Source: Actinomycetospora sp. TBRC 11914 (lineage in GTDB: Bacteria; Actinomycetota; Actinomycetes; Mycobacteriales; Pseudonocardiaceae). From it: 64,000 nt of DNA. The position numbers and the translations under genes were made by a program. The notes beneath the pieces were generated by a model. It made no database searches. It was not told the DNA's origin and worked only from the letters and a program-made list of their open reading frames with translations. Below are positions 24,823 through 32,994 of the stretch, one piece after another. Position 1 is the first letter of the stretch, and every line of letters starts with the position of its first letter. The DNA is taken from the NCBI RefSeq assembly GCF_012933465.1, contig NZ_JABBND010000007.1:166070-230069 (forward strand), given 5' to 3'.

Positions 24823-26055
24823 CTACCGAGGAGCCAGGAACGCCACCTTCACCGGCTGGTCGAGGCCGGCCTCCGTGGTGTCCTCGTCGATGACGATCAG
24901 CGCGTTCGCCTCGGCGAGCGAGGAGAGCAGGTGCGAGCCGGCCGTGCCGAGCGGCTGGGCGAGGTAGTCGCCGGTGGTGCGGTCGCGCAGCAGCTGGCCC
25001 CGCACGTAGCTGCGCCGCCCGGGCCGCGACGCCACCGGCGAGAGCAGCCGCGCGGTCACCTCGCGGCGGTGCAGCTCCGGGCGGCCCAGCGCGAGCCGGA
25101 CGAGCGGGCGCACCAGGACCTCGAAGACGATCAGCGCCGAGGTCGGGTTCGCGGGCAGCAGGAACGTCGGGATCTCGTCGTTGCCCAGGCGCGCGAACGA
25201 CTGCACCGAGCCCGGGTGCATGGCCACCCGCGAGGTGTCCACCGGGCCGAGCTCGGCCAGCGCCGTCGCGACCGCCTCGCCGTGCTCGCCGCCGACCGCC
25301 CCGGCGACGAGCACCACCTCGGCCAGCCCGAGCCGCGCCTCCACGGCCTCGCGCACCAGCGCAGGGTCGCTCCCGACGATGCCGATGCGCGTCACCTCGG
25401 CGCCGGCGTCGCGCGCCGCGGCGGACAGCGCGTAGGAGTTGACGTCGACGATCTGCCCCGCGCCGGGGGTGCGGTCGACGTCGACGAGCTCGTCGCCCAC
25501 CGCGATGACCGACACGCGCGGCTTCGGGTGCACCAGCACCTTCGTCCGGCCCACCGCCGCCAGCAGCCCGACCTGCGCGGGCCCGACGACGACGCCGCGG
25601 CGCACCGCCACGTCCCCGGGCGCCACGTCCTCCCCGGTGCGCCGCACGAACGCGGCGGACGGCACGGGGGTCTTGACGGTGACGCGGGCGCGGCTGGAGG
25701 GCACGGCGTCGTCGGTGTGGTCGTGCGGGGCGACGGCGTCGGCGAGCGTCGGCAGCGGGGCCCCGGTGGCCACGCGGACCGCCTGCTGGGGGCTGAGCCG
25801 GTGGGCCTGGCGGGATCCGGCGGCGACCTCGCCGACCACCGGCAGCTCCACCGGCTCGACGTCGGCCTCGCGCACGTCGACCGCGCGCACCGCGAACCCG
25901 TCGACGGCGGCCTGGTCGAACCCCGGCAGCGCCCGGTCGGCCACCACCTCCTCGGCGCACAGCAGCCCCTGCGCCTCGGAGATGGGCACGCGCACCGGCG
26001 CCGGCCGCACCGCGGCGTCGAGCACCCGCCGCAGCTGGGCTTCCACGGTCCTCAC
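24823..26055 (-). CDS. glp: Gephyrin-like molybdotransferase Glp (MoeA family)
   Basis: This 410-residue MoeA-fold protein has GFDQAAVDGFAVRA (AMDGYA-like), APLPTLADAV with an altered TG-P region, a GDELVDVDRTPGAGQIVDVNSY segment and LPANPTSALIVFEVLVRP (NPVS-like). Glp either inserts molybdate into molybdopterin or, as shown for Corynebacterium, binds FtsZ and GlpR in division. The expected GNATG-like and DG-Y residues are modified, favouring the structural role. Start GTG 26055 is preferred for length; longer in-frame starts are possible. Confidence 0.85.
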   Translation of the reverse strand: MRTVEAQLRRVLDAAVRPAPVRVPISEAQGLLCAEEVVADRALPGFDQAAVDGFAVRAVDVREADVEPVELPVVGEVAAGSRQAHRLSPQQAVRVATGAPLPTLADAVAPHDHTDDAVPSSRARVTVKTPVPSAAFVRRTGEDVAPGDVAVRRGVVVGPAQVGLLAAVGRTKVLVHPKPRVSVIAVGDELVDVDRTPGAGQIVDVNSYALSAAARDAGAEVTRIGIVGSDPALVREAVEARLGLAEVVLVAGAVGGEHGEAVATALAELGPVDTSRVAMHPGSVQSFARLGNDEIPTFLLPANPTSALIVFEVLVRPLVRLALGRPELHRREVTARLLSPVASRPGRRSYVRGQLLRDRTTGDYLAQPLGTAGSHLLSSLAEANALIVIDEDTTEAGLDQPVKVAFLAPR

Positions 26056-26237
26056 GGCTTCATCGTGCCCCGACACGCCGCGCGGACCAGGGAGCGACGC
26101 GCCCGCGTGTGCACCCCACCGGGGCACGGGCACCCGTCGTCGTCGGGCGGCTTCGCTAATCTCGCCCAGGTCCCGACGCCGAGCGGGTCCGGCCCGGGCC
26201 CCCGGCCCTCCCGCGAGCGAAGGCAGCGCCGAACACC

Positions 26238-27617
26238 ATGGTCGACCAGGCACCCGAGAGCGCCGACCACCCCGCCGTCACCAAGCTGGAGAAGGCGGGC
26301 GCGCACCCGATGGAGCTCGCCGCGTTCCGGCGGCGGCTGGCCCAGCTGGCCGACCCGGGGGCGGGCACGCTGCCCGGCGACGAGCTGTCGCCGGTGGAGC
26401 CGCTCCCCCGCCTCGACGACCTCCCCGAGCCCGACGAGGCGACCACCCGGGACGTCCTGGACCGCCTCGCCGTCGTGAAGCTCAACGGCGGGCTGGGCAC
26501 CAGCATGGGGCTCGACGGGCCGAAGTCGACGCTGGAGATCAAGCCGGGGCACAGCTTCCTCGACGTCATCGCGGTCCAGACCCTCGCGATGCGCCGGGCC
26601 ACCGGGGCGCGGCTGCCGCTGCTGCTCATGGACTCGCCGACCACCCGCCCGCCGTCGCTTGAGCGGCTGCGCGCCCACCAGGGTCTCGACGACCAGCCGC
26701 TGCCGCTGGACTTCCTGCAGGGCATCGAGCCCAAGCTCGACGCGGAGACCCACGAGCCCGTGGAGTGGCCGGCCGACCCGCAGCTGGAGTGGTGCCCGCC
26801 CGGGCACGGCGACATCTACACCGCGCTCGCGGCCAGCGGCATCGCCGCCACGCTGCTCGAGGCCGGGGTGCGCTGGTGCTTCGTGTCCAACGCCGACAAC
26901 CTCGGCGCCCGCCCCGACCCGCGGATCGCCGCCTGGCTGGCCGAGCACGAGGTGCCGTTCCTGCTCGAGGTGGTGCGCGGCACCGAGTCCGACCGCAAGG
27001 GCGGCCACCTCGCGATGCGCGACGGCAAGCTCGTGCTGCGGGAGTCCGCGCAGGTGCCCGAGGGCGACTCCTCGTTCGGCGACCTCGACCGCTGGCACTA
27101 CTTCAACACCAACAACATCTGGTTCGACCTGCGGGCGATCACCGCGCTGCAGGAGGCCGACCCGGCGGCGCCGGAGCTGCCGCTGATCGTCAACCGCAAG
27201 ACCGTCGACCCGACGGACAAGTCGTCGACGAAGGTCCTGCAGCTGGAGACGGCGATGGGCGCGGCGGTCTCGACGATCGACGGTGCGGCCGCGCTGGAGG
27301 TGCCGCGGACCCGGTTCGCGCCGGTGAAGACCACCGACGACCTGCTGGTGGCCCGCTCGGACCTCTGGGAGCTGCGCGACGACGGCGCGATGGTGCCCCA
27401 CTTCGACGGCGTGCCCCCGGTGGTCTCGCTCGACAAGGCGCACTTCGGGATGCTGCGCGACTTCGAGGCCCGCTTCCCCGGCGGCGCGCCCTCGCTGGTG
27501 GACGCGCAGCGGCTGGAGGTGCGCGGCGACGTCACGTTCATCGGGCCGGTGACGGTGCGGGGGTCGGTGACGGTGGAGGGTCCGCGCGAGGTCGACGGCG
27601 GCACCCTGGAGGGGTGA
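26238..27617 (+). CDS. UTP-glucose-1-phosphate uridylyltransferase, eukaryotic (UDPGP) type
   Basis: This 459-residue enzyme makes UDP-glucose for cell-wall and glycan synthesis. The nucleotide motif VKLNGGLGTSMG is that of eukaryotic UGPases rather than GalU. GPKSTLEI, CPPGHGDIY, FVSNADNLGA, FNTNNIWFDL and a C-terminal beta-helix-like repeat (VRGDVTFIGPVTVRGSVTVEG, in parts) follow. The start is ATG 26238. A TAATCT -10-like box sits at about 26157. It is divergent from glp and runs into the cyclo-ligase gene. M. tuberculosis has a GalU-type gene at the equivalent place, as I recall. Confidence 0.9.
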   Translation: MVDQAPESADHPAVTKLEKAGAHPMELAAFRRRLAQLADPGAGTLPGDELSPVEPLPRLDDLPEPDEATTRDVLDRLAVVKLNGGLGTSMGLDGPKSTLEIKPGHSFLDVIAVQTLAMRRATGARLPLLLMDSPTTRPPSLERLRAHQGLDDQPLPLDFLQGIEPKLDAETHEPVEWPADPQLEWCPPGHGDIYTALAASGIAATLLEAGVRWCFVSNADNLGARPDPRIAAWLAEHEVPFLLEVVRGTESDRKGGHLAMRDGKLVLRESAQVPEGDSSFGDLDRWHYFNTNNIWFDLRAITALQEADPAAPELPLIVNRKTVDPTDKSSTKVLQLETAMGAAVSTIDGAAALEVPRTRFAPVKTTDDLLVARSDLWELRDDGAMVPHFDGVPPVVSLDKAHFGMLRDFEARFPGGAPSLVDAQRLEVRGDVTFIGPVTVRGSVTVEGPREVDGGTLEG

Positions 27618-27715
27618 GCCCCGGCCGCCCTGCCGACCGCCCCGGTCCGCGCGAGGGGAACCCTCGTGCGGGTAGAGCGACCGGATCCTCCCCTCGTGTG
27701 CGGGATGCTGGGCCG

Positions 27716-28369
27716 GTGACGGAGACGGAGCGCAGCGGAGCTCGACCGTCGGGCAAGGACGAGGTGCGGCGCGAGCTGCTCGCCCGGCGTCGGGAACGCC
27801 CCGACGACGCCCGCCGGCACGACGCGTCCGCGCTCGCCGCCGGCCTGCCGTGGGTGCTCGACGAGCTCGGCGCCGACCCGCGCCGGCCGGTGTGCCTGCA
27901 CGTGCCCGTGCGACGCGAGCCGGGGGCGGCCCCCGACGGCGCGGTCCCGCTGCTCGACGCGGCCGTGGCGCTGGGACGGCGGGTGCTGCTGCCCGTGACG
28001 GTGGGCGACGCGCCGCTGGACTGGGCGCCCTTCGGTGGGCGCGAGGACCTCGTCCCGGGCCCGCACGGCCTGCTCGAGCCCGGCCGGCCGCGGCTCGGGC
28101 CGACGGCGATCGGGGAGGCGGCGGTCGTCGTCGTGCCCGCGTTGGCCGCGACGGCGGACGGGGTGCGGCTCGGGCGCGGCGGCGGGCACTACGACCGCAG
28201 CCTCCCGCTGCGCTCGCCCACGACGGTCGTCGTCGCCCTGGTCGGCGACGACGAGCTCCTCGCGGAGCTCCCGGCCGAGCCGCACGACGTGCGGGTGGAC
28301 GCGGTGTGGCGCCCGCACGCGGGCCTGCTGCGGACCGCGGGGGCCGATGCGTCGCCAGGAACACCGTGA
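27716..28369 (+). CDS. 5-formyltetrahydrofolate cyclo-ligase
   Basis: This 217-residue enzyme converts 5-formyl-THF to 5,10-methenyl-THF with ATP. Markers are KDEVRRELLARRR at the N-terminus, a C-terminal RLGRGGGHYDRSL (the ATP-loop GxGxGYYD equivalent) and AVVVVPALAATADGVRLG. GTG 27716 is the in-frame start nearest the first conserved residues. The position beside glp and the FmdB-like gene is conserved in actinobacteria. Confidence 0.88.
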   Translation: MTETERSGARPSGKDEVRRELLARRRERPDDARRHDASALAAGLPWVLDELGADPRRPVCLHVPVRREPGAAPDGAVPLLDAAVALGRRVLLPVTVGDAPLDWAPFGGREDLVPGPHGLLEPGRPRLGPTAIGEAAVVVVPALAATADGVRLGRGGGHYDRSLPLRSPTTVVVALVGDDELLAELPAEPHDVRVDAVWRPHAGLLRTAGADASPGTP

Positions 28370-28381
28370 CGCCCGCCCGTG

Positions 28382-28408
28382 TTGGCACTCGAGTGGGGGG
28401 AGTGCCAG
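28382..28408 (+). promoter_or_regulatory. CIRCE-like HrcA operator
   Basis: TTGGCACTC-N9-GAGTGCCAG matches the CIRCE consensus TTAGCACTC-N9-GAGTGCTAA at 15 of 18 arm positions with the exact 9-nt spacer. It lies 47 bp before the FmdB-type gene, so that gene is probably repressed by HrcA and induced by heat. Confidence 0.8.
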
Positions 28409-28455
28409 TACACTCCCCCGTCGGAGAGTCCCCGCGGGTGACGACAGGAGCGAGC

Positions 28456-28845
28456 GTGCCCACCTACCCCTACGCCTGCACCGAGTGCGACCACCGCTTC
28501 GAGCAGGTCCAGGCGTTCACCGACCCGTCGCTGACCGAGTGCCCGGTGTGCGGCGGCCGGCTGCGCAAGGTGTTCTCGTCGGTCGGGATCGTCTTCAAGG
28601 GCAGCGGCTTCTACCGCAACGACAGCCGGTCCGGGTCCTCGAGCTCGCCGGCGGCGTCGTCCTCGGAGTCCTCGGGCTCGGGTGACTCGGGCTCGTCGTC
28701 CTCGGAGTCGAGCGCCAAGGAGTCCTCGTCGAACGGCTCGGCGAAGGAGTCGTCGTCGAACGGCTCCTCGTCGAGCGGGTCGTCCTCGAGCTCGTCGAGC
28801 AACGGGTCGTCCGGGTCGAGCACCACGGCGGCGAAGAGCGCCTGA
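28456..28845 (+). CDS. FmdB-type zinc-ribbon, Ser-rich chaperone (Ruc-like)
   Basis: This 129-residue protein has an N-terminal zinc ribbon with two CxxC knuckles (ACTEC and CPVCG) over residues about 7-33, a short KGSGFYRND block, then some 75 residues of almost pure Ser/Gly/Asn/Lys. It corresponds in layout and neighbourhood to M. tuberculosis Rv0991c (Ruc), a redox-regulated holdase of the HrcA regulon. The CIRCE match upstream strongly supports this. The start is GTG 28456 after ACAGGAG. The disordered tail and oxidisable Cys pairs are the expected working parts. Confidence 0.87.
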   Translation: MPTYPYACTECDHRFEQVQAFTDPSLTECPVCGGRLRKVFSSVGIVFKGSGFYRNDSRSGSSSSPAASSSESSGSGDSGSSSSESSAKESSSNGSAKESSSNGSSSSGSSSSSSSNGSSGSSTTAAKSA

Positions 28846-29017
28846 CGGAGTGGTCCGGGTCGGCGACCCCGAGTCGCCGACCCGGACCGTCACGGTGCCC
28901 GACCCGCTCCCCAGCGGTCGGTCGCTCCGTGCCTCGTACAACGAGAGACGTGCCCGTTCGTCGCGCGTTGCCCTGGAACAGGTTTGGTCTCGTGGATCAC
29001 CCGTTCGGCGCAGCTCG

Positions 29018-29932
29018 TCAGCGCGTTCGGCGACGGTTGGCGCCCGCGTTCTGTCGCCCGACGGTGGACGTGTCCCGCGGATTCCCTTCCTGGGCCGCCA
29101 GCACCGGTGACCGTGCGAGCAGGAAGACGCCCACGGTGAGCAGCGCGGCCCCGACGATCCCGCCCCAGATCCAGGCTCCGCCGGCGACCTCCTCACCGAG
29201 GAGTCCGGTCCCCCAGAGGAACGCCAGCAGCGGGTTGCCGAGGGTCAGACCGGGCTGGGAGGCGAGGAGCCGGCCGGCCCGCAGCGCGCTCTGCAACGTC
29301 CAGAAGGCCACCGGGCCGACGACGATGAGCAGGTAGCTCTGCCAGGTCGTCAGGACCTCGCCGAGCCCGCCGACCGCGAGCGCGTCCGTCATGGCCTTGA
29401 CGATCACCGCGACGAAGCCCGACCCGATCCCGGCCGCGATCCCGAAGAAGGCGGCCTTCCCCACGGCGCGCGACCCCCGCGCGATCGCGACGGTGACGCC
29501 GAGGACGACGAGGGTGACCAGCGTCCCGAGGATCCAGCGGACGTTCCCGGCGGCGAGCGCGTCCCCGTCGTGCGGGCGCAGGCACGCCAGCAGCACCACG
29601 AGGCCGACGCTCATCGTGCCGACCGCGCCCCACTCGTAGGGCCGCAGCGCTCCGCCGAGGATCCACCACCCGACGAGCAGCGTGAACGGCAGCTCCATCA
29701 CCAGCACCGGCTGCACCAGGGAGACCGAGCCCAGGCGCAGCGCGCAGACCTGGCAGACGACCGCGAGCGCGAAGATCAGGGTCCCGAAGAGCCACGGCGG
29801 TCGGCGGACCATGTCGCGGAGCGAGCCCGCCGACCGGCCGCGCTGCCGGGCGCTGTCCTGGGCGGCCTTGCGTTGCAGGGTGAGCGCGAGGGCGTTGCCC
29901 AGGCACGCCAGGAGCACCAGCACCACGGCCAT
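29018..29932 (-). CDS. DMT-superfamily transporter, EamA-like
   Basis: This 304-residue membrane protein has about ten hydrophobic helices in two halves (VVLVLLACLGNALALTLQ; LVQPVLVMELPFTLLVGWW; IAAGIGSGFVAVIVKAMTDAL; LTLGNPLLAFLWGTGLLGE). It fits the drug/metabolite transporter superfamily, close to DMT proteins described as multidrug or magnesium-type (NIPA-like). GAGGAGAGG precedes ATG 29932. It is leftward and divergent from the SAF gene. The substrate is not predictable. Confidence 0.8.
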   Translation of the reverse strand: MAVVLVLLACLGNALALTLQRKAAQDSARQRGRSAGSLRDMVRRPPWLFGTLIFALAVVCQVCALRLGSVSLVQPVLVMELPFTLLVGWWILGGALRPYEWGAVGTMSVGLVVLLACLRPHDGDALAAGNVRWILGTLVTLVVLGVTVAIARGSRAVGKAAFFGIAAGIGSGFVAVIVKAMTDALAVGGLGEVLTTWQSYLLIVVGPVAFWTLQSALRAGRLLASQPGLTLGNPLLAFLWGTGLLGEEVAGGAWIWGGIVGAALLTVGVFLLARSPVLAAQEGNPRDTSTVGRQNAGANRRRTR

Positions 29933-30067
29933 TCGGGTGCGCCTCTCCTCGCGGGCGGACGTTCTCCCGACTCCCGGCCGTCCACCGGTCGCCGGGTTCC
30001 CCTCAATTGTCCACAAGCGTTCGTCGGGGTCGTGTGGGGGTCTGTTCCGGTCCCTAGTGTCCGGTTC

Positions 30068-30769
30068 GTGGGGAGTGCGGGGCAGGGTCCGTCAGGTCGG
30101 CGTCCGGCTGTTCGTCGTCCTGCGGATCGTCGTCCTGCGGTGCGGCGCCCGCGGTGGGCGCGGCTGCCGCGGGGGTGGCGGCGTGCGGTGGCGCTGCGCC
30201 GGTTGGCGGCCGCGGTGCTCGTGGTCGTGGCGGTGGTGCTCGCGGTGGTCGGCGCCGCGGCGCCCGCGGTGAGCGGGGTGCCGGTCCTGCGCGCGCGGCA
30301 CGACCTCGCGCCCGGCGCGGCGGTGGGCCCCGACGACGTCGAGGTCGTCGCCCGACCGCCCGACGCGGTGCCGGCCGGCGCGCTGCGGGCCGTCGACGAC
30401 GTCGTCGGGCGGCACCTGGTCGGGCCGGTGCGCCCGGGCGAGGTGCTCACCGACGTCCGGCTCGTCGGGCCGGAGGCCGCGCGGGAGGCGGTCGGCATGG
30501 CCGACGCGGCCGGGGTGCCGCTGCGCCTGGCCGACCCGGCGGTGGCGGCGCTGGTGCGGGCGGGGGCGCTGGTGGACGTCGTCGGGGGCGCGGGGGTCGG
30601 CGGCGGTGGCGGGGTGGTCCTCGCCCGGGGCGCCCGGGTGCTGACGGTGCTGCCCGGCGAGGAGCGCTCGGCGTCACCCCCGCTCGTGCTCGTGGCGCTG
30701 CCGGGGCCGGAGGCGGCGCGGGTGGCGGCGGCGACGGTGGGTCAGGACGTGACGCTGACGCTGCGGTGA
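30068..30769 (+). CDS. SAF-domain membrane-anchored protein (CpaB/FlgA-like)
   Basis: This protein of about 233 residues begins with an Arg-rich stretch, then one helix (LAAAVLVVVAVVLAVVGAAA), then a SAF domain: VPVLRARHDLAPGAAVGPDD, VVGRHLVGPVRPGEVLTD and later VDVVGG. CpaB/RcpC proteins act in Flp pilus assembly, but similar lone actinobacterial proteins sit next to fmdB genes with unknown role. GTG 30068 is the start chosen because it is the last before the basic segment; upstream signals are weak. The gene is followed by tandem repeats. Confidence 0.72.
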   Translation: MGSAGQGPSGRRPAVRRPADRRPAVRRPRWARLPRGWRRAVALRRLAAAVLVVVAVVLAVVGAAAPAVSGVPVLRARHDLAPGAAVGPDDVEVVARPPDAVPAGALRAVDDVVGRHLVGPVRPGEVLTDVRLVGPEAAREAVGMADAAGVPLRLADPAVAALVRAGALVDVVGGAGVGGGGGVVLARGARVLTVLPGEERSASPPLVLVALPGPEAARVAAATVGQDVTLTLR

Positions 30770-30789
30770 GGGCCCGCCCAGGCCGAGCG

Positions 30790-31040
30790 GGACCCCTTGA
30801 TCACGGGTACACCAGACATCCGCCGGACGTGTCGGAGCTGCCCCACGTGCCCCTCGACGGGGACCGGGCCGGACCCCGTTGATCACGGGCACCCCAGACA
30901 TCCCCGGGCCGCGCCGGAGCTGCGCAGCGTGCCCCTCGACGGGGACCAGCCCGTGGGCCGGGCCGGACCCCCTTGATCACCAGCACCCCAGGCATCCGCC
31001 GGCCGCGCCGGAGCTGCCCCACGTGCCCCTCGCCCAGGGC
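30790..31040. repeat. Three imperfect tandem repeats of 80-94 bp
   Basis: Each unit carries GGACCCC-TTGATCA, a CACCCCAG-CATC segment, CCGGAGCTG and GTGCCCCTCGACGGGGAC. TTGATCA occurs at 30797, 30879 and 30973, giving periods of 82 and 94. The CCCC-TCGAC-GGGG part can form a hairpin. The array fills the gap between the convergent SAF gene and the 65-residue gene, so it may serve as a multi-hairpin terminator or be an expanded repeat. No gene was found inside. Confidence 0.7.
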
Positions 31041-31043
31041 GCG

Positions 31044-31241
31044 TCATCCGTGGTGCGGCGGACGCTGCTCGTCGTACCAGCCCCGGTCCCGCTCGCCCTC
31101 GTCGCCGCGGGCACGGTCGGCATCGTCGCGCTCGTCGGCGCTCGCCCGCGGCCCCTCCCCGAACAACGCCTCGCGCGCCCGGCGGCGGGCCGCGGCGGCC
31201 CGGGCCTCGTCGTCGGCCGGCGGTTCGCCGGCCGACGTCAG
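31044..31241 (-). CDS. Small conserved actinobacterial protein ending RPPHHG
   Basis: This 65-residue protein has an Ala/Arg-rich helix (AAAARRRAREALFGEG), a charged stretch (ADERDDADRARGDEG) and the C-terminus WYDEQRPPHHG. I recall the combination ...ALFGE...DER...RPPHH from small uncharacterised actinobacterial proteins encoded next to moaB. The reading frame opens at the moaB stop: GGAGGAGAACTGACG gives a strong ribosome-binding site directly before a CTG, the only plausible initiator, so the start is unusual. It is probably co-translated with moaB. Confidence 0.6.
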   Translation of the reverse strand: MTSAGEPPADDEARAAAARRRAREALFGEGPRASADERDDADRARGDEGERDRGWYDEQRPPHHG

Positions 31242-31777
31242 TTCTCCTCCAGCCCGGAGAGCTCGGCGATCACGTGGGAGATGAGCGGGGTGAGGGTGGC
31301 CATGCCGTCGCGCACCGCGGCGCGGGAGGCGGCGAGGTTGACCACCATCGTCGAGCCGGACACGCCCACCAGGCCGCGGGAGAGCCCGGCGTCGACGGCG
31401 CCCGCCGCCAGGCCGGAGGCGCGGATGGCCTCGGCGATGCCGGGGATGGGGCGGTCGAGCACGCCGGCGGTGGCGTCCGCGGTGACGGCGCGCGGGGAGA
31501 CGCCGGTGCCGCCGACGGTGACGACGAGGTCGACCCCGCCGATCACCGCGGTGTTGAGCGCGTTGCGGATGGCGACCGACTCGCCGGGCACCACGATCGT
31601 GCCGTCGACGACGAGCCCCGCTTCGCCGAGGAGCTCGGTGACCAGCGGGCCGATGGTGTCGGCGACCTCGCCGGTCGAGACGCGGTCGTCGACGATGACG
31701 ATCAGCGCCCGGCCGAGCAGGCCGTCGTCACCACCGAGCGCGTCGTCCTGCATCGCCGTGGCCCGCGGGTGCTCCAT
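31238..31777 (-). CDS. moaB: MoaB/Mog-family molybdopterin adenylyltransferase-like protein
   Basis: This 179-residue MPT-binding protein has the Mog/MoaB core: ALIVIVDDRVSTGEVADTIG, VVTVGGTGVSPRAVT (GGTG loop), PIPGIAEAIR and LVGVSGSTMVVNLA. It activates molybdopterin by adenylylation, or serves in the step before Glp/MoeA. ATG 31777 is chosen; TAGGGT lies 8 nt upstream, giving a leaderless start. The gene corresponds to moaB2 (Rv0984), beside pepD in mycobacteria. Confidence 0.9.
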   Translation of the reverse strand: MEHPRATAMQDDALGGDDGLLGRALIVIVDDRVSTGEVADTIGPLVTELLGEAGLVVDGTIVVPGESVAIRNALNTAVIGGVDLVVTVGGTGVSPRAVTADATAGVLDRPIPGIAEAIRASGLAAGAVDAGLSRGLVGVSGSTMVVNLAASRAAVRDGMATLTPLISHVIAELSGLEEN

Positions 31778-31785
31778 GCCTGCAG

Positions 31786-31791
31786 ACCCTA
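31786..31791 (-). promoter_or_regulatory. -10 box of moaB (leaderless)
   Basis: TAGGGT on the minus strand, 8 nt before ATG 31777. Confidence 0.45.
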
Positions 31792-31831
31792 GCGAGCCCA
31801 CCGGGGAGCCCGCCGCCGGATCACCCGCCGT

Positions 31832-31837
31832 TACGGT
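31832..31837 (+). promoter_or_regulatory. -10 box of the epimerase gene (leaderless)
   Basis: TACGGT lies 6 nt before GTG 31844, back to back with the moaB promoter within a 66-bp gap. Confidence 0.5.
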
Positions 31838-31843
31838 GGCGCG

Positions 31844-32911
31844 GTGCGCGTCCTGTTGACCGGCGGGGCCGGGTTCATCGGCTCCGCGATCGCCGACCAG
31901 CTCGCCGACCGCGGCCACACCCCCGTCCTCCTCGACGCCCTGCTCCCCCAGGCGCACGCCGAGGGCAAGGCGCCGGAGTGGACCGACCGCTACGAGCTGG
32001 TCCGCGGTGACGTCCGCGACGCGGACCTGCTCGACCGGCTGCTCCCCGACGTCGACGCCGTCTGCCACCAGGCCGCGATGGTCGGGCACGGCGTCGACCC
32101 GAACGACGCCCCGGCCTACGCCGAGAACAACGACGTGGCCACCGCCGTCCTGCTCGCCGCGATGTACCGGACGCGGCACACGCGGCTCGTCATGGCCAGC
32201 TCGATGGTCGTCTACGGCGAGGGCCGCTACTCATGCCCGGAGCACGGCGTCCAGCCGCCGCCGGCCCGCACCCAGGCCGACGTCGACGCGGGCCGCTACG
32301 ACCTGCCGTGCCCGGTGTGCGGCCGCGACCTAGCCGGCGAGCTGGTGCCCGAGGACGCGCCCCTGGAGCCCCGGTCGACCTACGCGGCGACCAAGCTCGC
32401 CCAGGAGCACCTCGCCGTGGCGTGGGCCCGCGCGACGGGCGGCCGGGTGTTCGCGATGCGCTACCACAACGTCTACGGCCCGCGGATGCCGCAGAACACG
32501 CCGTACGCGGGCGTGGCGTCGATCTTCCGCTCGGCGCTGGAGCGCGGCGAGGCGCCCCGGGTGATGGAGGACGGGCGGCAGCGGCGGGACTTCGTGCACG
32601 TCAGCGACGTCGCCGGGATCAACGTCGCGGCCCTGGAGGCCTCGGCGGACACGACGCCGCCCGGGACCTGCACGCCGCTCAACGTCTGCTCGGGCGAGGT
32701 CCGCACGATCGCCGACCTCGCCGGCCAGCTCGCCGCCGCGATGGACGGGCCGGAGCCGGTGGTCGTCGGGGGCGCGCGGCCGGGCGACGTCCGGCACGTC
32801 ACCGCCGACCCGGCCCGGGCGGCCGAGGTCCTCGGCTTCCGCGCGCGGGTCCCGTTCGCCGAGGGCATCACGCGGTTCGCGACCGACCCGCTGCGCGCCG
32901 CCGTCCGCTGA
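31844..32911 (+). CDS. NAD-dependent sugar epimerase with a Cys-rich insertion
   Basis: This 355-residue extended short-chain dehydrogenase has the dinucleotide loop LTGGAGFIGSAIAD, the active-site SSMVVYGEG and YAATK (Tyr/Lys), and YHNVYGPRMP. Between them lies an insertion with SCPEHG and, about 30 residues on, PCPVCGRD, which could bind zinc. Nucleotide-sugar epimerases such as dTDP-rhamnose 4-epimerases carry this type of insert. It heads a likely glycan gene group with the GT-C-like protein and the GT2. GTG 31844 appears leaderless. Confidence 0.85.
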   Translation: MRVLLTGGAGFIGSAIADQLADRGHTPVLLDALLPQAHAEGKAPEWTDRYELVRGDVRDADLLDRLLPDVDAVCHQAAMVGHGVDPNDAPAYAENNDVATAVLLAAMYRTRHTRLVMASSMVVYGEGRYSCPEHGVQPPPARTQADVDAGRYDLPCPVCGRDLAGELVPEDAPLEPRSTYAATKLAQEHLAVAWARATGGRVFAMRYHNVYGPRMPQNTPYAGVASIFRSALERGEAPRVMEDGRQRRDFVHVSDVAGINVAALEASADTTPPGTCTPLNVCSGEVRTIADLAGQLAAAMDGPEPVVVGGARPGDVRHVTADPARAAEVLGFRARVPFAEGITRFATDPLRAAVR

Positions 32912-32994
32912 GACCGGGTCCCGACAATGCTTCGAGCACGCCGATAGGGGGTGCCGCGTCGGCACCCGTCGTCGGGACCCGTCGTCGGGACCCC

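Noticed and set aside
30790..31040. Possible CRISPR array
   Set aside because: Only three units, period 82-94, no short identical repeats with unique spacers, and no cas genes.
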